Positions 1 through 11,450 of a stretch of DNA of 53,429 nucleotides are shown here, in pieces. The stretch comes from Purshia tridentata (taxonomy: Eukaryota > Streptophyta > Magnoliopsida > Rosales > Rosaceae). The stretch spans positions 1 to 53,429 of the forward strand of contig QANT01006058.1 in the NCBI GenBank assembly GCA_003254885.1. Reading direction: 5' to 3'. The translations under genes were made by a program, and so were the position numbers. Numbering within the stretch: position 1 is the first letter of the stretch; every line of letters begins with the position of its first letter. A model generated the notes under the pieces. It worked only from the letters and a program-made list of their open reading frames with translations. It was not told the origin of the DNA and made no database searches.

Positions 1-116
1 GTATATTACTTTAATATTATAATATTATATTATATATCCTATTTAATATTATCATATTATCATATAATTAATTATAGGATTTAACTGTATAAAACGAACT
101 ATTAACTCTGGTTTGT

Positions 117-372
117 AAATACATTTCAATTGTACCAATCAATTGATCGACTCTGGTTTGTCGGCTTTTATGTTATGGTTTATCTCCAGGATTTTGGGCT
201 CTGCCCAAAATCCCAGAGCTAACCCTAACATAACGTCTATCGAATACATTCTATACCCTAAAAAGGGATGAGGTGAAAATATGAGATTTACCCTCAAAAC
301 TCGAGAAATGAAGCAACTTATATATATATATATACCAACCCAAATATTGGTACAATTGAAATGTACCTATAT
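117..372. repeat. Foldback element with inverted ends
   Basis: The 19-base string acatttcaattgtaccaat near 122-140 recurs inverted near 348-367. The centre holds a near-perfect hairpin at about 190-215 (gattttgggc, three-base loop, gcccaaaatc). No coding capacity is seen. This looks like a small MITE or foldback element, but the family is not identified and no target-site duplication was confirmed. Confidence 0.5.
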
Positions 373-684
373 ATATTTTTATTTTTTCTCTTACTTGTTT
401 GATTATTTTTTATGAGTTAATATATTTTTTATTATATAATATAAATATATATTATCATTTATTATTTCAAATTAAAAAATATAAAATTAGATAATCTTGA
501 ATGTTTTAATTAAATATGTCTAAACAGATATTATCTTTTATTTTTTAAATTAATTCATATTGATTATCTTAATTTTAAGAGATAATCTGAGACAAAATTT
601 TTAAAAGTCTATTTTTTGGACCTCAGTCTAAAAAGTATTAATTTAAATTTCTATATGATTTTAGTTTGAATGACCCTTTAACCC

Positions 685-1033
685 TAAAAGTCATAATTCC
701 GCCATGCCGGTTCAAAATTGGAACCGTTCAATTTTTAGATTACTTAATAAATATCATCTCTACAAAAAATTAACTCAATCAGAAATCATTTGGATGTACA
801 ATTGTTAACAAATAAATATAAGGTCATAGTTAAAAGACCAAACTATGTATCTATTTGTTAATGGTTATACCATCAAACGATTTTCGATTGAGTTAATTTT
901 TTTCAGAAATGATCTTTATTAAGTGATTTAAAAATTAGACGATTTTGATCTTAAATCAACATGACAAAATTATAATTTTTGACAAACTTGAGGATAAAGT
1001 TAGTCCTCAAACTTGACAACTCAAGCATTGTCC
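685..1033. mobile_element. MITE-like foldback element, copy 1
   Basis: Two arms around a short spacer are inverted repeats of each other: the block with ccgttcaatttttaga and aactcaatcagaaatc returns in reverse order at 880-970. The right end (caagcattgtcc, 1022-1033) is the complement of the left end of the element at 12443-12814, and the internal blocks match that element in the opposite orientation. The left end here is eroded. There is no ORF, so it is non-autonomous. Confidence 0.6.
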
Positions 1034-2456
1034 TAAAAAGAATGAGTCAAATGTGAAGTTTTAATTACTCCTTTTCTTGCACAATTTTTGATAAGAGGAA
1101 AAGGTTCCAAACTCAAGCATCAAGCTTCTACCTTTGTATTGTACAGCCATTTCCAAGAGTTGACAAGACATCAGCGAGTCAGGGTGGTGTCATGACTCAA
1201 TGCAGTGTCAGAACAGACCACACACCCAAATAAACAACCGCAGGGTGTTTATTTTGGCTGTACCTGCACACAACCCAAATAAACAACCACAGGGTGTCTG
1301 CATTTTTCATTAATGAATTCTCTTGCTTTAAAATGGTATTTGTGCGTAAGGAGTATTTAATTGGAAGACGAATACAGGTGTATTGAGTTACCCATTGTTA
1401 AAAATATGATCTTATTCAATGAGATATGTAGCATTATATGGAAATTTTCACTCTGACAGCCCTAGATACTTATCTTATAATGATCCCCAATTCAACTTTT
1501 TCTCTCAACATCAAGTAAGCAATCATATTTTCAAAGAAAAACTAATATCATGTTCAAGTCCAGATGAGTGTCACTAGATTACCTAAAATTACAATCAAAA
1601 TACAAAATGATAATAAAAGTTACAAGGTTTATATTGTATATTTTATTTAGTTTTTTGAAAGTGTTATAAATTATTGAGTAATGTTATTTACACACATAGT
1701 TGATCATATTTGTATGACAGTTGATAGAGTCGTGTTATGTAATTAATGGAATGAGTTGATATGTAAATAATTTAAAATTCATGTCATAACCACATTAGCT
1801 ACCATAATATGTACCTAATAAAGTATTGATCGCGTTGAGTCCAGCAAGATCATGAATAGAGTTATGTACATCGGAGAACTATGCATCTATATATCTATAT
1901 GTATGGCACATCCACATTGAGTGGGGAAAGTGCCAAGCTATTTTGACAAATCTTGTAACATGGGGTGATGGTGTCCATTGTCCTAGACTCCTAGTAAGAT
2001 AGGGTGTCAATTTTTGCTTATGTTTGTGTGTGCCCATGCTGGGCCAATTGCTAAATGGTATGGGGAGGGACAAATTTACAGGCACAATTTGATACCCACC
2101 CACAAAGCCACAATAAGTCTCCTTTTTTCCCAAAGAGGGTGACCCCCAACACACACCAAAGGAAAAGATTGAACATCCAAACTATGGTAAACCTTCTAAA
2201 TTATTGGGGAAGACAAAGAATGGGAAAGCTACCCTTCCTCTCTCCCCATGTACTACTCAGCAAAATCTGTCCCATTGCACAAACTTAGAGCATGAAGGTG
2301 GGCAAACAGTGACAAAGCACAAGTAACCCATCACTCCATGTACAGCCCAGCACTAAATTTTCCCAGCAAACCACACCCAACCCAGCATATTTCTCTTCCT
2401 CCTTGACATCCTTGTGCTTGGGCCTAAGCTGCAGCCGCTGCTCTTCACTCTTCAAG
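1034..2456. other. Intergenic, AT-rich, no gene seen
   Basis: No exon-like open frame with recognisable family signal on either strand. The overlapping short frames at 1879-2288 on opposite strands show no protein motif. The last 100-200 bases before 2457 are more C-rich and are likely promoter and 5' UTR of the next gene. Confidence 0.5.
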
Positions 2457-4088
2457 ATGCCGAGGCCAGGACCAAGACCCTATGAGTGTGTCAGGCGAGC
2501 TTGGCATAGCGATAGACACCAACCCATGAGAGGTTCTATCATTCAGCAGATTTTCAGGTTCTGGGTCCTCTTTGTTTCAATGGTTTTCTTCGTAGAGGTC
2601 TTTGCTTTGCGCATTTTGCTGATTACTCATCATGTGTTTGATTAGGGTTGTCAATCGGGCTCATAGCTCTGTAACCAAGAAGAACAAGGAATGGCAAGAA
2701 AAGTTACCTATGGTGGTTTTAAAAGCAGAGGAAATTATGTACTCCAAAGCCAATTCGGAGGTTTTTTTTTCTATTTTTTTGGTTTCAGTTTATTTGCACT
2801 CACTTTTGGATGTTCCTGTATTCATGTTTTCTTGGTTTTATTGAAGGCTGAGTACTTAAATCCTGAAACGGTATGGGATAGAGTGAATGACGCCATCAAC
2901 ACAATCATCCGGCGAGATGAGGGTACTGAAACCGGAGAGCTTCTGCCGCCGTGTGTTGAAGGTACCAGTGTACTGATTTCTTGCATTTTTTGGATTGAAC
3001 TCTGAAATTATGCTTTTGGGTCAATCTCATTTTCAATGTATGATAGCTCAAGCTTAGTTTAGTTTGCTAGCAGAAATTGTGCAAAATGAATACACTAGAG
3101 GTGTGATTTGTATGTATCTTTTGGTTCCCCCTGTTTATGTTGTTCAGCTGCCCTCAATCTGGGTTGCACTCCAGTAAGAGCTTCAAGAAGCCAACGCCAC
3201 AGTAATCCAAGGTGTTACCTCACTCCGAGAACACAAGAACCTGCACCTGCACCCACTAGGATTTTGGATAAAACTACTGATGAAGGACACCCTCAGGTTT
3301 CTCCACATCAGTCTAGCAATCAACTGAATTTTTCAAGAGCGTCAACTGTAAATTCTGCACATTTGGTCCCAGAACCATGCAGCCGGATCAACTCAAGTAC
3401 TAACCTCACTAGCCCTCGGAATTACCCATTTCCAATTGAGAATGTTCCTGCTGGCCATAACCAGTTAACAACAATGCCAACCAACAATCCTTTGAACTTG
3501 GGTTCAGCATATCCATTGTATTATGGAACTCACTATCAATCTCAAGAGTGTCAGTCAGGTACTCAGGTCCCAGAAAATGGACAGTCTAGGACTATATACG
3601 TTGGCACACCAGTTGTTACATCAATTGTGAAGCCTACCAAGCAGAACATTTTCTCCCCTCCAAGTGCTGAAAATGTTCCACCCAGAATCACACAAATAGG
3701 TGTCATGGACACCCAGGAGAAGCCACGAGAAGCAGAATGTGATTTATCTTTGAGGTTGGGTCCTGTCTCACACCCATGTACTGAAAGAAGCTTGGCTAGT
3801 GAAACAGAAGATATTGGTTCGAGCAGTTCTCTAGAGGGGGGAAAGTTAAATGATTTGTTGCCATCGAAAAGTAAGGAATTCTGTTTCTTTCCCATAAAGA
3901 CTGCTTATGATCCCTCTGAGTCCACTTCAAGTATGTGGATTTCAGATGGTGAAGGTCGAGGTTTGGAGGCAACTTTAAGGAAGCGCAAGGCACCTTTTAG
4001 TAGCAACGAAGAGGATGGGCAATTTTGCTGGCAGCCTGATGTACTGCCTGGCAGGTTTACTGGTCGAATTACAGGGCCTGGTTTGTAG
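2457..4088 (+). CDS. Plant nuclear-type regulator with conserved N-terminus (KIX-like?) and EAR motif
   Basis: I model four exons: 2457-2557, 2646-2760, 2847-2961 and 3148-4088 (423 residues), all with GT-AG borders and consistent phases. The start ATG opens the strongly conserved plant block MPRPGPRPYECVRRAWHSDR, which matches my memory of plant proteins sometimes annotated as histone-acetyltransferase or KIX related; I treat that function as unproven. Exons 1-3 form a helical, charged domain (residues about 1-130) containing KKNKEWQEKLP and a WDRVNDAINTIIRRDE segment. The rest is Ser/Pro/Asn-rich and low in structure, with DLSLRLG at about 309-315, an LxLxL EAR-type repression motif, and a basic KRKAPF segment near the C-terminus. 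There is no signal peptide or membrane segment. Together this suggests a nuclear co-regulator. Confidence 0.75.
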
Positions 4089-5244
4089 GTAATCTGTTCC
4101 TTCTGTAGTATATATGCTTCAAATCCAAAATCCGAGTTTATTGTTGAATCCTTTTATGAGAACTCTCTTCTATGTAGCTCTGATTGTGAAATTTCACAAG
4201 TTGATGTTACTTGCTAGTTGCATTCGTGGAAAGATGTGAATTGTAAATGAGACCTGAGTTGGATTCATATTATATGATCAATGTCCAGGTAACATAACTA
4301 AATGTTGAAACATCAGTTTCCTTCATATGACATATCTGACAGAAACTATTGAGATAAGTCAACATAGCAATAGCATTACTTAGACTTTTGAGTTGAGTGA
4401 AAATGAAAGAAACAAGTTTTATGGATAAGAAGATATGAGAGGTTTGTGTTATTGTTTAAAGTATTGTCCATTGTTTGATACTTTGATTCATATCTTAAAA
4501 AAAAAAGTTCTTGTAAGCTTAGATGTCAGGTAATGATATCTTGTCCGCTTAATTTTGTCTGTTCAATAGCTGATATTCAGACTGAGGATCATGGAGAGGT
4601 TTTGAAGATCATTTATCAATGCCTTGAAGAATGTTATCAATGCTTTGAAGGTCTGTAAAGAAAATCCTTTGTGGTTGGAAATGGTTTTAGGAGTTTCCTT
4701 TCAACACAATGATTGTGGGGGTGATTTTTGAAGATATAGTTCCTTGAAACTTTCACCTGTAACAGTACATGCTTCAGTTGAAGATTTTAATGAGTGGGGT
4801 AGAGAGAAGCACTTGGTTCCTGTTGCAGGTAATATAGAAGAAGGTGATATAGACAGGATGAGTTGGAGCAGAAATCAGAGAGGTCTATCATCTACCTGTA
4901 GTGTTTCATGAAGGTGATATAGCAGAAGTTGGTTGGTTCTTGAACAGGAAAAGGCAACCTGAGTTTTGGTTTTTTTTTTTTTTCCTCCATGTGGCCTTTT
5001 TTGAATGAAAATTTGGGGAAAGACTTCATTACTTGATCAATTTATCAGCTGCTGATGGTGGTTGTCTTAAGAATTTTTATGTGGGAGTGTGATACTGAGT
5101 AGCTTACCTTATATTTTTACCCATTACCTTAAAAACCAAGAAAACTATATATAAAGCAATAATATTCAGAAAAGAAAAATACAATGTTGATGTATATAAT
5201 AATCTACCTATTTACTGTAACATGGGACAACAAAGAATAAGAAT
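4089..5244. other. 3' UTR of the preceding gene and spacer
   Basis: No open frame with family signal. The segment 4570-4660 contains two imperfect copies of an atcaatgc-tttgaag motif. Some of this may be transcribed as a spliced 3' UTR of the upstream gene, which cannot be told from sequence alone. Confidence 0.4.
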
Positions 5245-5400
5245 TCAATTATGTGGTGGTGGTGGTGGAGGAGCAGGAGCAGGAGCAGGAGAGGAGGCGT
5301 TGGGTGATACAACAGTGATGGTGACCTTTTGGCCTCGTTCTCAGTTGTCACCAACGGTGTAGATGAAGTAACAGTGTTCATAGGCACGACATGAAAGTTT
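5245..5400 (-). pseudogene. Phytocyanin exon-2 remnant
   Basis: In one minus-strand frame the segment reads HCYFIYTVGDN, then a TGA, then ERGQKVTITV followed by a Ser/Ala/Pro tail and a stop at 5245-5247. It aligns with RFFICTIGDHCEQGQKVILT of the next gene (5607-6208). The copper Cys is Tyr, and the His-Cys pair is Asn-stop (stop at 5341-5343, a TGY to TGA change). No matching exon 1 or upstream half of exon 2 is present, so this is a dead fragment. Confidence 0.7.
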
Positions 5401-5606
5401 TTTGCTTTACGTAATAGTGTTATCCATAATTGTGGGTACAAACGAAAATCACATAAATGAAGCATTAATTTGTTATTCCTTAATTTAATAGCAAATACCA
5501 TTTTTATTCAATAAAATTGTACAACTCATCAAACGACTAGAGTAATAAGAAGATTTATTGTAAGTTATAACACAATTCGGACAACAAAGAATAAGATTAT
5601 GATTCT

Positions 5607-6208
5607 TCACATGTAAGTGAAGAAAGAAAGAAGTAGAGTTGTGACTATCCCAAACAGAGAGGCAACACTAGTACTGAGAGATGAAACATGGGAGCCTTCA
5701 GGTGCTGGAGCAATAAAGGAGGAGGTGTTGGTTGGTGATCCAACGGTGAGAATGACCTTTTGGCCTTGTTCGCAGTGATCACCAATGGTGCAGATGAAGA
5801 AGCGAGAACCATTAGCAATAAGTTTCACATTTACTGGGCTGCCTATCCAGATTCCTGGGTCACTGCAGTTATCATATTCCTCTTTTGATGATACTTCACC
5901 AACATTCTGGTTTCCAGTCCAATTGAATACTGCATTCAAGATTATAAAATAAATTAATACAAAAAATTAAGGTGTTAATACATATGCTAGTTCGATCAGC
6001 TAATTAACTTACCAACTACGTCTCCAAGCTGGAATGTCTTGTTGGCAGCCCAGTCGGAGTAGAAGGAGGTGTTTGGGGGAACAGTCCAGCCCAAGCTATC
6101 ACCAACAACATATTCTGCTGCTGTTGCACCCTTGAATGATAAAGGTAAGGCCACCGCCATAGCCATCAACCACCAAGCCATCATATGATTCATATTCTTG
6201 GCCACCAT
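5607..6208 (-). CDS. Phytocyanin (stellacyanin/ENODL-like), GPI-anchored
   Basis: Two exons, 6013-6208 and 5607-5929, with an 83-nt phase-1 intron (172 residues). Residues 1-30 form a signal peptide ending near GATAA; the mature cupredoxin starts EYVVGDSLGWTVPP. The C-half contains FFICTIGDHCEQGQK, keeping the copper Cys, His2, axial Gln and both disulfide cysteines. The His1 position reads GNQNVGEV, so one of four ligands is missing and type-1 copper binding is doubtful. A short Ser/Pro linker and a hydrophobic end (SLFGIVTTLLLSFFTYM) predict a GPI anchor and an outer plasma-membrane location. This is the first intact member of the array, next to a remnant at 5245-5400. The exact physiological role of such proteins is not fixed by sequence. 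Confidence 0.88.
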
Positions 6209-6342
6209 AATTGCCCTGATGATGATGAATGTTTGTATTCCTTCTTCAATTCCCTCTGTTTTTCTTTAAAGAAAATTGTGAAAAGTTTTGGAATCGATCA
6301 AGTAATGGTTATGTTGAATATGCATAGAATTAGATTAGGTGG

Positions 6343-6351
6343 TATTTATAG
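6343..6351 (-). promoter_or_regulatory. TATA box of phytocyanin gene 5607-6208
   Basis: On the minus strand the sequence reads ctataaata, about 135 bases upstream of the start codon. It is placed by motif and distance only. Confidence 0.5.
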
Positions 6352-6676
6352 GTAAAACTCGAGACCGAGTCACCGGAGAGTTATGGTAATACACGACAAT
6401 GAATTGGAACTCGGATTCTTCAAAACATGCGTCTGTATATTGGTATATAATATAGTATTGTCTTGCGTGTTTATATAATATAGGTAATTAATATAGTGTT
6501 GTCTTAGTCAATTTGTACATTTAAATGGATGCAGATGTATAATATACCTGCTATAAGGGTACAATTGAAATATCAAAAGTATACTAAAAATAATAATATT
6601 AAGTTAGGCTAATATATAATTTATTAAATTACTGAATGGTGAAATAACTACATAGTCAAAAGACTAAAATTAGATC

Positions 6677-7012
6677 TTAAATATTTACAAAATTTACCAA
6701 TTGAGCCTGGAACGTTCTGTTTTGCTTGCTTCACTTAAATTCACACGGCCACACTCAGCTTCAGCTTATGCAAAACCTGTCAGCAGGAAAATCTTTTTGT
6801 TTGACTTGTCTCTCATCCAATTTAAAATATTTACAAAATTTACCAATTGAGCCTGGAACCTTCTGTTTTGCTTGCTTCACTTAAATTCACACGGCCACAC
6901 TCAGCTACACCACGACACACAGCTCAATAGCTGTCTGAATATCATATTCAGCTTATGCAAAACCTGTCAGCAGGGAAATCTTTTTGTTTGACTTGTCTCT
7001 CATCCAATTTCA
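6677..7012. repeat. Tandem direct duplication in spacer
   Basis: A block beginning aatatttacaaaatttacca and ending ctctcatccaattt occurs twice in direct orientation, at about 6677-6823 and 6826-7012, with nearly identical sequence. The second copy has about 45 extra bases between its two halves (near 6905-6950). It is non-coding. The rest of the spacer from 6352 to 7648 shows no gene. Confidence 0.75.
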
Positions 7013-7648
7013 ATTTGTATACATCTTTCAACCTTTGTTGTTTTCCATTCCTCTTCTCAAAATTATGTGGGCTCATGAATTACTAAGCTTAGCCCAAAGT
7101 TTTTGGGTTCAATGCTGGGCTAAACTACTCAATAGCATCTCTTCTTTAAACTTACTATGGGCCATCTCAATTGATATTATAATTTAGTGAATGAACCAAG
7201 CAGCCCAACCTAACTAGTGATGAAATCCAAACCCAATATTGGAAGTAAAAGTTTCATTTTCCCCCTTATGTCCCATTTTTGTTCTATGTCATAGTGATCG
7301 AGCACAAGACTTGGCTATTTGGTTAATGGTTATGCCCCCATTATCATTTATCATTAATTCATTCTCATGTCCTGCAATTCTTTGTTTATTCATGGAAGGG
7401 GAAGCATTCATCAACATTGAAAAACCAAGTTAAAATGGAATCTAACTGATTGGAAATTAATGTGTGCTTTAACTGCTCAGCTCTAATACACAAATCATTG
7501 GAATTTGAATGAAACAAGTTAAAGAACAATAATGCTCTCTTTTGCTTCCAATGTTTACCGGCCAAGTGCCAAATCAATAGAAAAAGTACATACAATGAAA
7601 TTAGAGAAAAGAATTAAAAAAAAAAAATCTGCAAACATGGATATGGGT

Positions 7649-8261
7649 TTAAATGTAGCTGAAGAAAAAGATGAGAATGGTGGAGACGATTGCAGAGAAG
7701 AAGACACCAATGGTGCTGAGAGAAGAAGCTCTGTTCCATTCCCACCAGTGATCATCATCATCATCATCATTTACTGGTGTATATGATGGGTCTCCTCCAA
7801 TTTTGATGGTCACCTTCTGCCCCAAATCACTGCAGTGATTGTCATCAGTGCATATGAAGTAGCGAGTGGCATTGGAAGTCAGTGTGATTCTTGCTGGGCT
7901 AGAATCATAGAACCCAATGGGGTTCGACTTTGTGCAGCTATCATAATCTACCTGTGATGATACTTCAGCTACTGTGTGTGGTCCACTCCATTTAAATTCT
8001 GCAAAACAACATTAATTAAGGCCAATCTATATATATATTAAGCAAGACACAAAAAATGTACTCATCAAATTAAGTACCTATTGTGTCACCAATCTGAAAT
8101 GTCTTAGTACCAGCCCAGGTTCTGTAGGCCACAGCCCCACCTGGAGGTATGTTCCACCCTATCTCCTCTCCAACAGTATAACTATCAGCAGTGGCACCCT
8201 TCCATTGGGCCACCACAACAAGAAGCAAGCACCCAATTAAGCTCATGTGACTAGCAGCCAT
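7649..8261 (-). CDS. Phytocyanin with full ligand set and acidic linker
   Basis: Exons 8078-8261 and 7649-7998, with a 79-nt phase-1 intron (177 residues). The signal peptide covers residues 1-25; the domain begins SYTVGEEIGWNIPPGG. The C-half reads GPHTVAEV (His1 present) and YFICTDDNHCSDLGQK, so Cys, His2 and Gln are present. The loop between His-Cys and Gly-Gln has three residues (SDL) where the family has two, which would displace the axial Gln or force a bulge. The linker holds six consecutive Asp from a GAT run, then HWWEW, before a hydrophobic tail typical of a GPI signal. An open frame on the opposite strand at 7532-7786 is a shadow of this exon. Confidence 0.85.
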
Positions 8262-10448
8262 TTTGTATCTGTGTTGTGTAACTTGTGTTCTTCCTCAGGT
8301 CGTCCCTGGCAGTACGACTACTCTCTCTAGCTCTTTGGAATTGAAATATATGTTTTGGTGTTTGAGTCTACGTAATGTTGAATACTTATACCAACTCATG
8401 AGAATGAATGATAAGCAAAAGCCAAAAGCTAGACTTGATTTCAAATGAATTATCCCATTTTTGCAGGGGTGATTTCCCCACGTAGTAGAGCTGTAGCAAG
8501 CAAGTTCCTTAATTGCTTTCAAAATAGGCGACTGATCGATGCCAACTTTAAAAGAACATCTAGAAGTTTGACGCGGACTGAATATTGCTTTTGGGGTGTT
8601 ATGGGCACTCCAACGGATATCTTCTAGCTAGTATGTATTTGACCATATCTTACATCAACACGTTATTTTCTTTAAAAATAAGAAATAAAGTGTTGTTCTA
8701 GAAGCAAACAGCATGTGAATTTCAAATAAATAAGTGAATGAATATGTATATATATAGAATTTGTTAATTTACTAATCAATTAATTATAATTATGATTGCT
8801 ATATAAAAAGTACATACGTATTTGTACAATGCTAAGTCTATGATATTAAGTATATATATACACCAAAGCATGACTAGGTTGCACATGATGACATAAAGGC
8901 ATAATCAATTGATCATGTTATGTGTTTTGGATTTGGATTTCAAATTCAACTCTTATATGTTGTGTAGTTATGTTTATTTAAGAACTAAATTTTTTTATTA
9001 AATTGACTTAAATGGAAAACTATATGTACTACATTAAAAGAAATTAAAATCTTATGAAAAAAGTTGAAAATAACAGCAAATTTGGAAAGAATAATTTGTA
9101 ATTAGCCCTTTATTTAAAATGAAACCAAATTAAAAGCATTAACTAGGCAACTACTACGTGTTTGTCGTTGCCTTCTTTTTTCCTTATTCAGCAGCGTGAG
9201 GTCTACTATAATCTATTTATGGTGGACCCTCTTTACAATGTGAAAGGAATATCTACGAAGAGACTCCAGATTCTAATCGGGCCAAAAGGAAAAGTATGGC
9301 CCCAAGTCAAATACTTGAAAGGTGTAGGTAACCGGACTATATCACGAGAGGTGATTAATGGGGATCCAATTGTAATAACATTTATTTTCTCATTAGTCAT
9401 TTCTTGAATAAAGAAAATCAAGTAGAAATATAAAAAACCTTGTTGACTTTGGGGGTGGCCAGGACACGTTTTGGTCATTTTTAATTGACTTCCATTTTGA
9501 TAATACGATATGACCTTAATACACAGTACTTATGAATCAAACTAGGATCTCTAGCTTAGGTCTACAACGAAACCAACTACAAGTGGCGCATTCTGGATGG
9601 TTACATTGTCGCTTTTGGGTCGCTTATGACTTTTTCTTGCTAAGCTTATATATCTTTTTTTATTTCAAATAATGTATATTTTGTTGTCAAATCAATGACT
9701 CAAAACAGTGATAATTAATATGTGGCGGACGTGCTTACCCAAACAAAATTGTGGCGAAAGTGGATTTGTTCTCTTTTGACAACATTAAGTATGTAATAAT
9801 ATGAAAATCAATCTGTATGAATAATGAATTATTGACATATTCTATTATTCATCTTTAACCGACTATTTTGGCAACTATATTATTAATAAAGGTGAGATTT
9901 ATAGATGTGAATTTTACATTTTATTAGATAAATGATCTATTGGATGATCAGGTACCAATAAGGCAATAACATCACTTATTAAGTTATTAGATGACATTTG
10001 TGAAGAAATTGATATTTTCTAATATCATATATGATGACTATGAAATGGTCCACCGTCCACCCTTCTCTTTACACGTATGGAGCAAGTAGAACCAGTTCAC
10101 GCTTTCAAACCAAATTGCCCTTCTAAATTGAAGACGATAATATGCAGCAAAAAGAAAAATATAATAATGTAGAAGATAAGGGTGGTTGGAATTTGCTTAT
10201 GTTGGTCAATCAAAACCAAACAAAATTGGTTGGAAATGTAGGTAAAAAGACAAGTTTGAAACGAAATTATGAACTGATTTATATTGTATATTATTCATCA
10301 ATGAACAGAACGCAAAATGAACTATAGTACAATAGCAGAAATTTCAAAACCAACTTTCTATATCAATTATTAGGAAAAAACTGATCAATCTGTATAATAA
10401 CAATCACGCTGCAGTTAAAAAAAAATAAAAATGAATGGCAGAACTTAA
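8262..10448. other. Intergenic, no gene seen
   Basis: Promoter and 5' UTR of the gene at 7649-8261 should lie in the first few hundred bases; no clear TATA was singled out. Short open frames such as 9162-9407 and 10142-10327 lack family motifs, conserved starts or splice context. The rest is AT-rich. Confidence 0.5.
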
Positions 10449-11293
10449 CTAATACAAGAAAGCAAAAGCAATGGACAAGAAGGTGGCAGACAGGCCAGCA
10501 ACGCCGAGAGATGTTGCAGCGCTTGGTGTTGGTGGTGGGGTTGAGGGAGTGGTGGTTGTGGTGTCTGGAGTTGGAGCCGGAGGAGGAGTGGTGGTTGTGC
10601 TGTCTGGAGTTGGAGCCGCAGGACTAGGGGGGTTGCCGGAAGGAGGAGTGGTGGAGCTGCTTGGAGTTGGAGTTGGAGTTGGGGCAGGCGTGGTGGTGCT
10701 ACTGCTGGGCTCTGGAGCAAGAGTTGGAGCACTGGATGGTGAAGTCGTACTGGGTTGAGGTGCTGGAGAAGAAGCTGCAGTCACATTAACGCTCAATTTC
10801 TGACCACCATCACAGTGGCCACTGAAGGTGCAAATATAGTACTGCTCTCCAGTCGAGCTAAGGGTGATATTTGCTGGGCTGTTGGTCTCCAAAGAAATGG
10901 GACTCGTGACATTGCAAGCTTCAAAAGCTTCCTTTGTCACATGGGCCACGTCGTGGCTTCCGCTGGCAAATGTGAAGACTGCATGTACACAATTTAAGAA
11001 TGTGTTATGACATTAACATTTTAGATTTTTTTTGTTTTTTTTGGTCGAAAGATTTTAGATTATTGAACATGTGTGTCTTGAGTTTAATGTTTTGGCTTAC
11101 CAAGAATGTCGCCGACAGAGAAGGTCTTGTTTGCTGCCCAGGTAGTGTAAGCTACAGAACCACCGGGAGGGACGGTCCAGCCCAACCCATCACCCACGTT
11201 ATAAGTGGTTGCTGCTGCCACCACCACCGAGTTCATAACCAAAGCAGCCGCCACCATGGCTACAAAAGCCCCCATGTTGAAGTTCTTTGCCAT
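10449..11293 (-). CDS. Stellacyanin-type phytocyanin with arabinogalactan-like tail
   Basis: Exons 11101-11293 and 10449-10978, with a 122-nt phase-1 intron (240 residues). After a signal peptide (about 1-27) the cupredoxin runs from TYNVGDGLGWTVPPGG to the SVNVT strand. All four ligands are visible: SGSHDVAHV, YYICTFSGHC and GGQK (axial Gln), so this is the best candidate in the window for a real blue copper protein. About 90 residues of Pro/Ser/Thr/Ala follow, with imperfect internal repeats built on APTPD and TTTTP, a substrate for hydroxyproline O-glycosylation. A hydrophobic end (LSATFLSIAFAFLY) predicts a GPI anchor. Long frames on the other strand across the tail are low-complexity shadows. 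Confidence 0.93.
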
Positions 11294-11440
11294 TGCTTTG
11301 TAGCCTGTGTTCTTGGAGGTCGGCTCGCCCCTGTTTTCTCTTGCTCTGTTTTTTACTCTGTTTTTGGACTCTCTTAAACTTTGTTTTTCAAAGACACAAC
11401 TGAATAGGAATATGGGAGGCTCTCTTTGTCATCCTGATTC

Positions 11441-11450
11441 CTATATATAG
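11441..11450 (-). promoter_or_regulatory. TATA box of phytocyanin gene 10449-11293
   Basis: ctatatatag lies about 148 bases upstream of the start codon and reads as a TATA box on the minus strand. Upstream of it the spacer to 12442 shows no supported gene. Confidence 0.55.

Noticed and set aside
9162..9478. Overlapping open frames on both strands in the spacer
   Set aside because: Neither shows a domain motif, codon bias or splice context; likely chance.
10445..10997. Long low-complexity open frames on both strands over the Pro/Ser/Thr tail of the phytocyanin gene
   Set aside because: They are frame shadows of a repetitive codon pattern; only the frame continuing the cupredoxin domain has family motifs, splice fit and a GPI signal.
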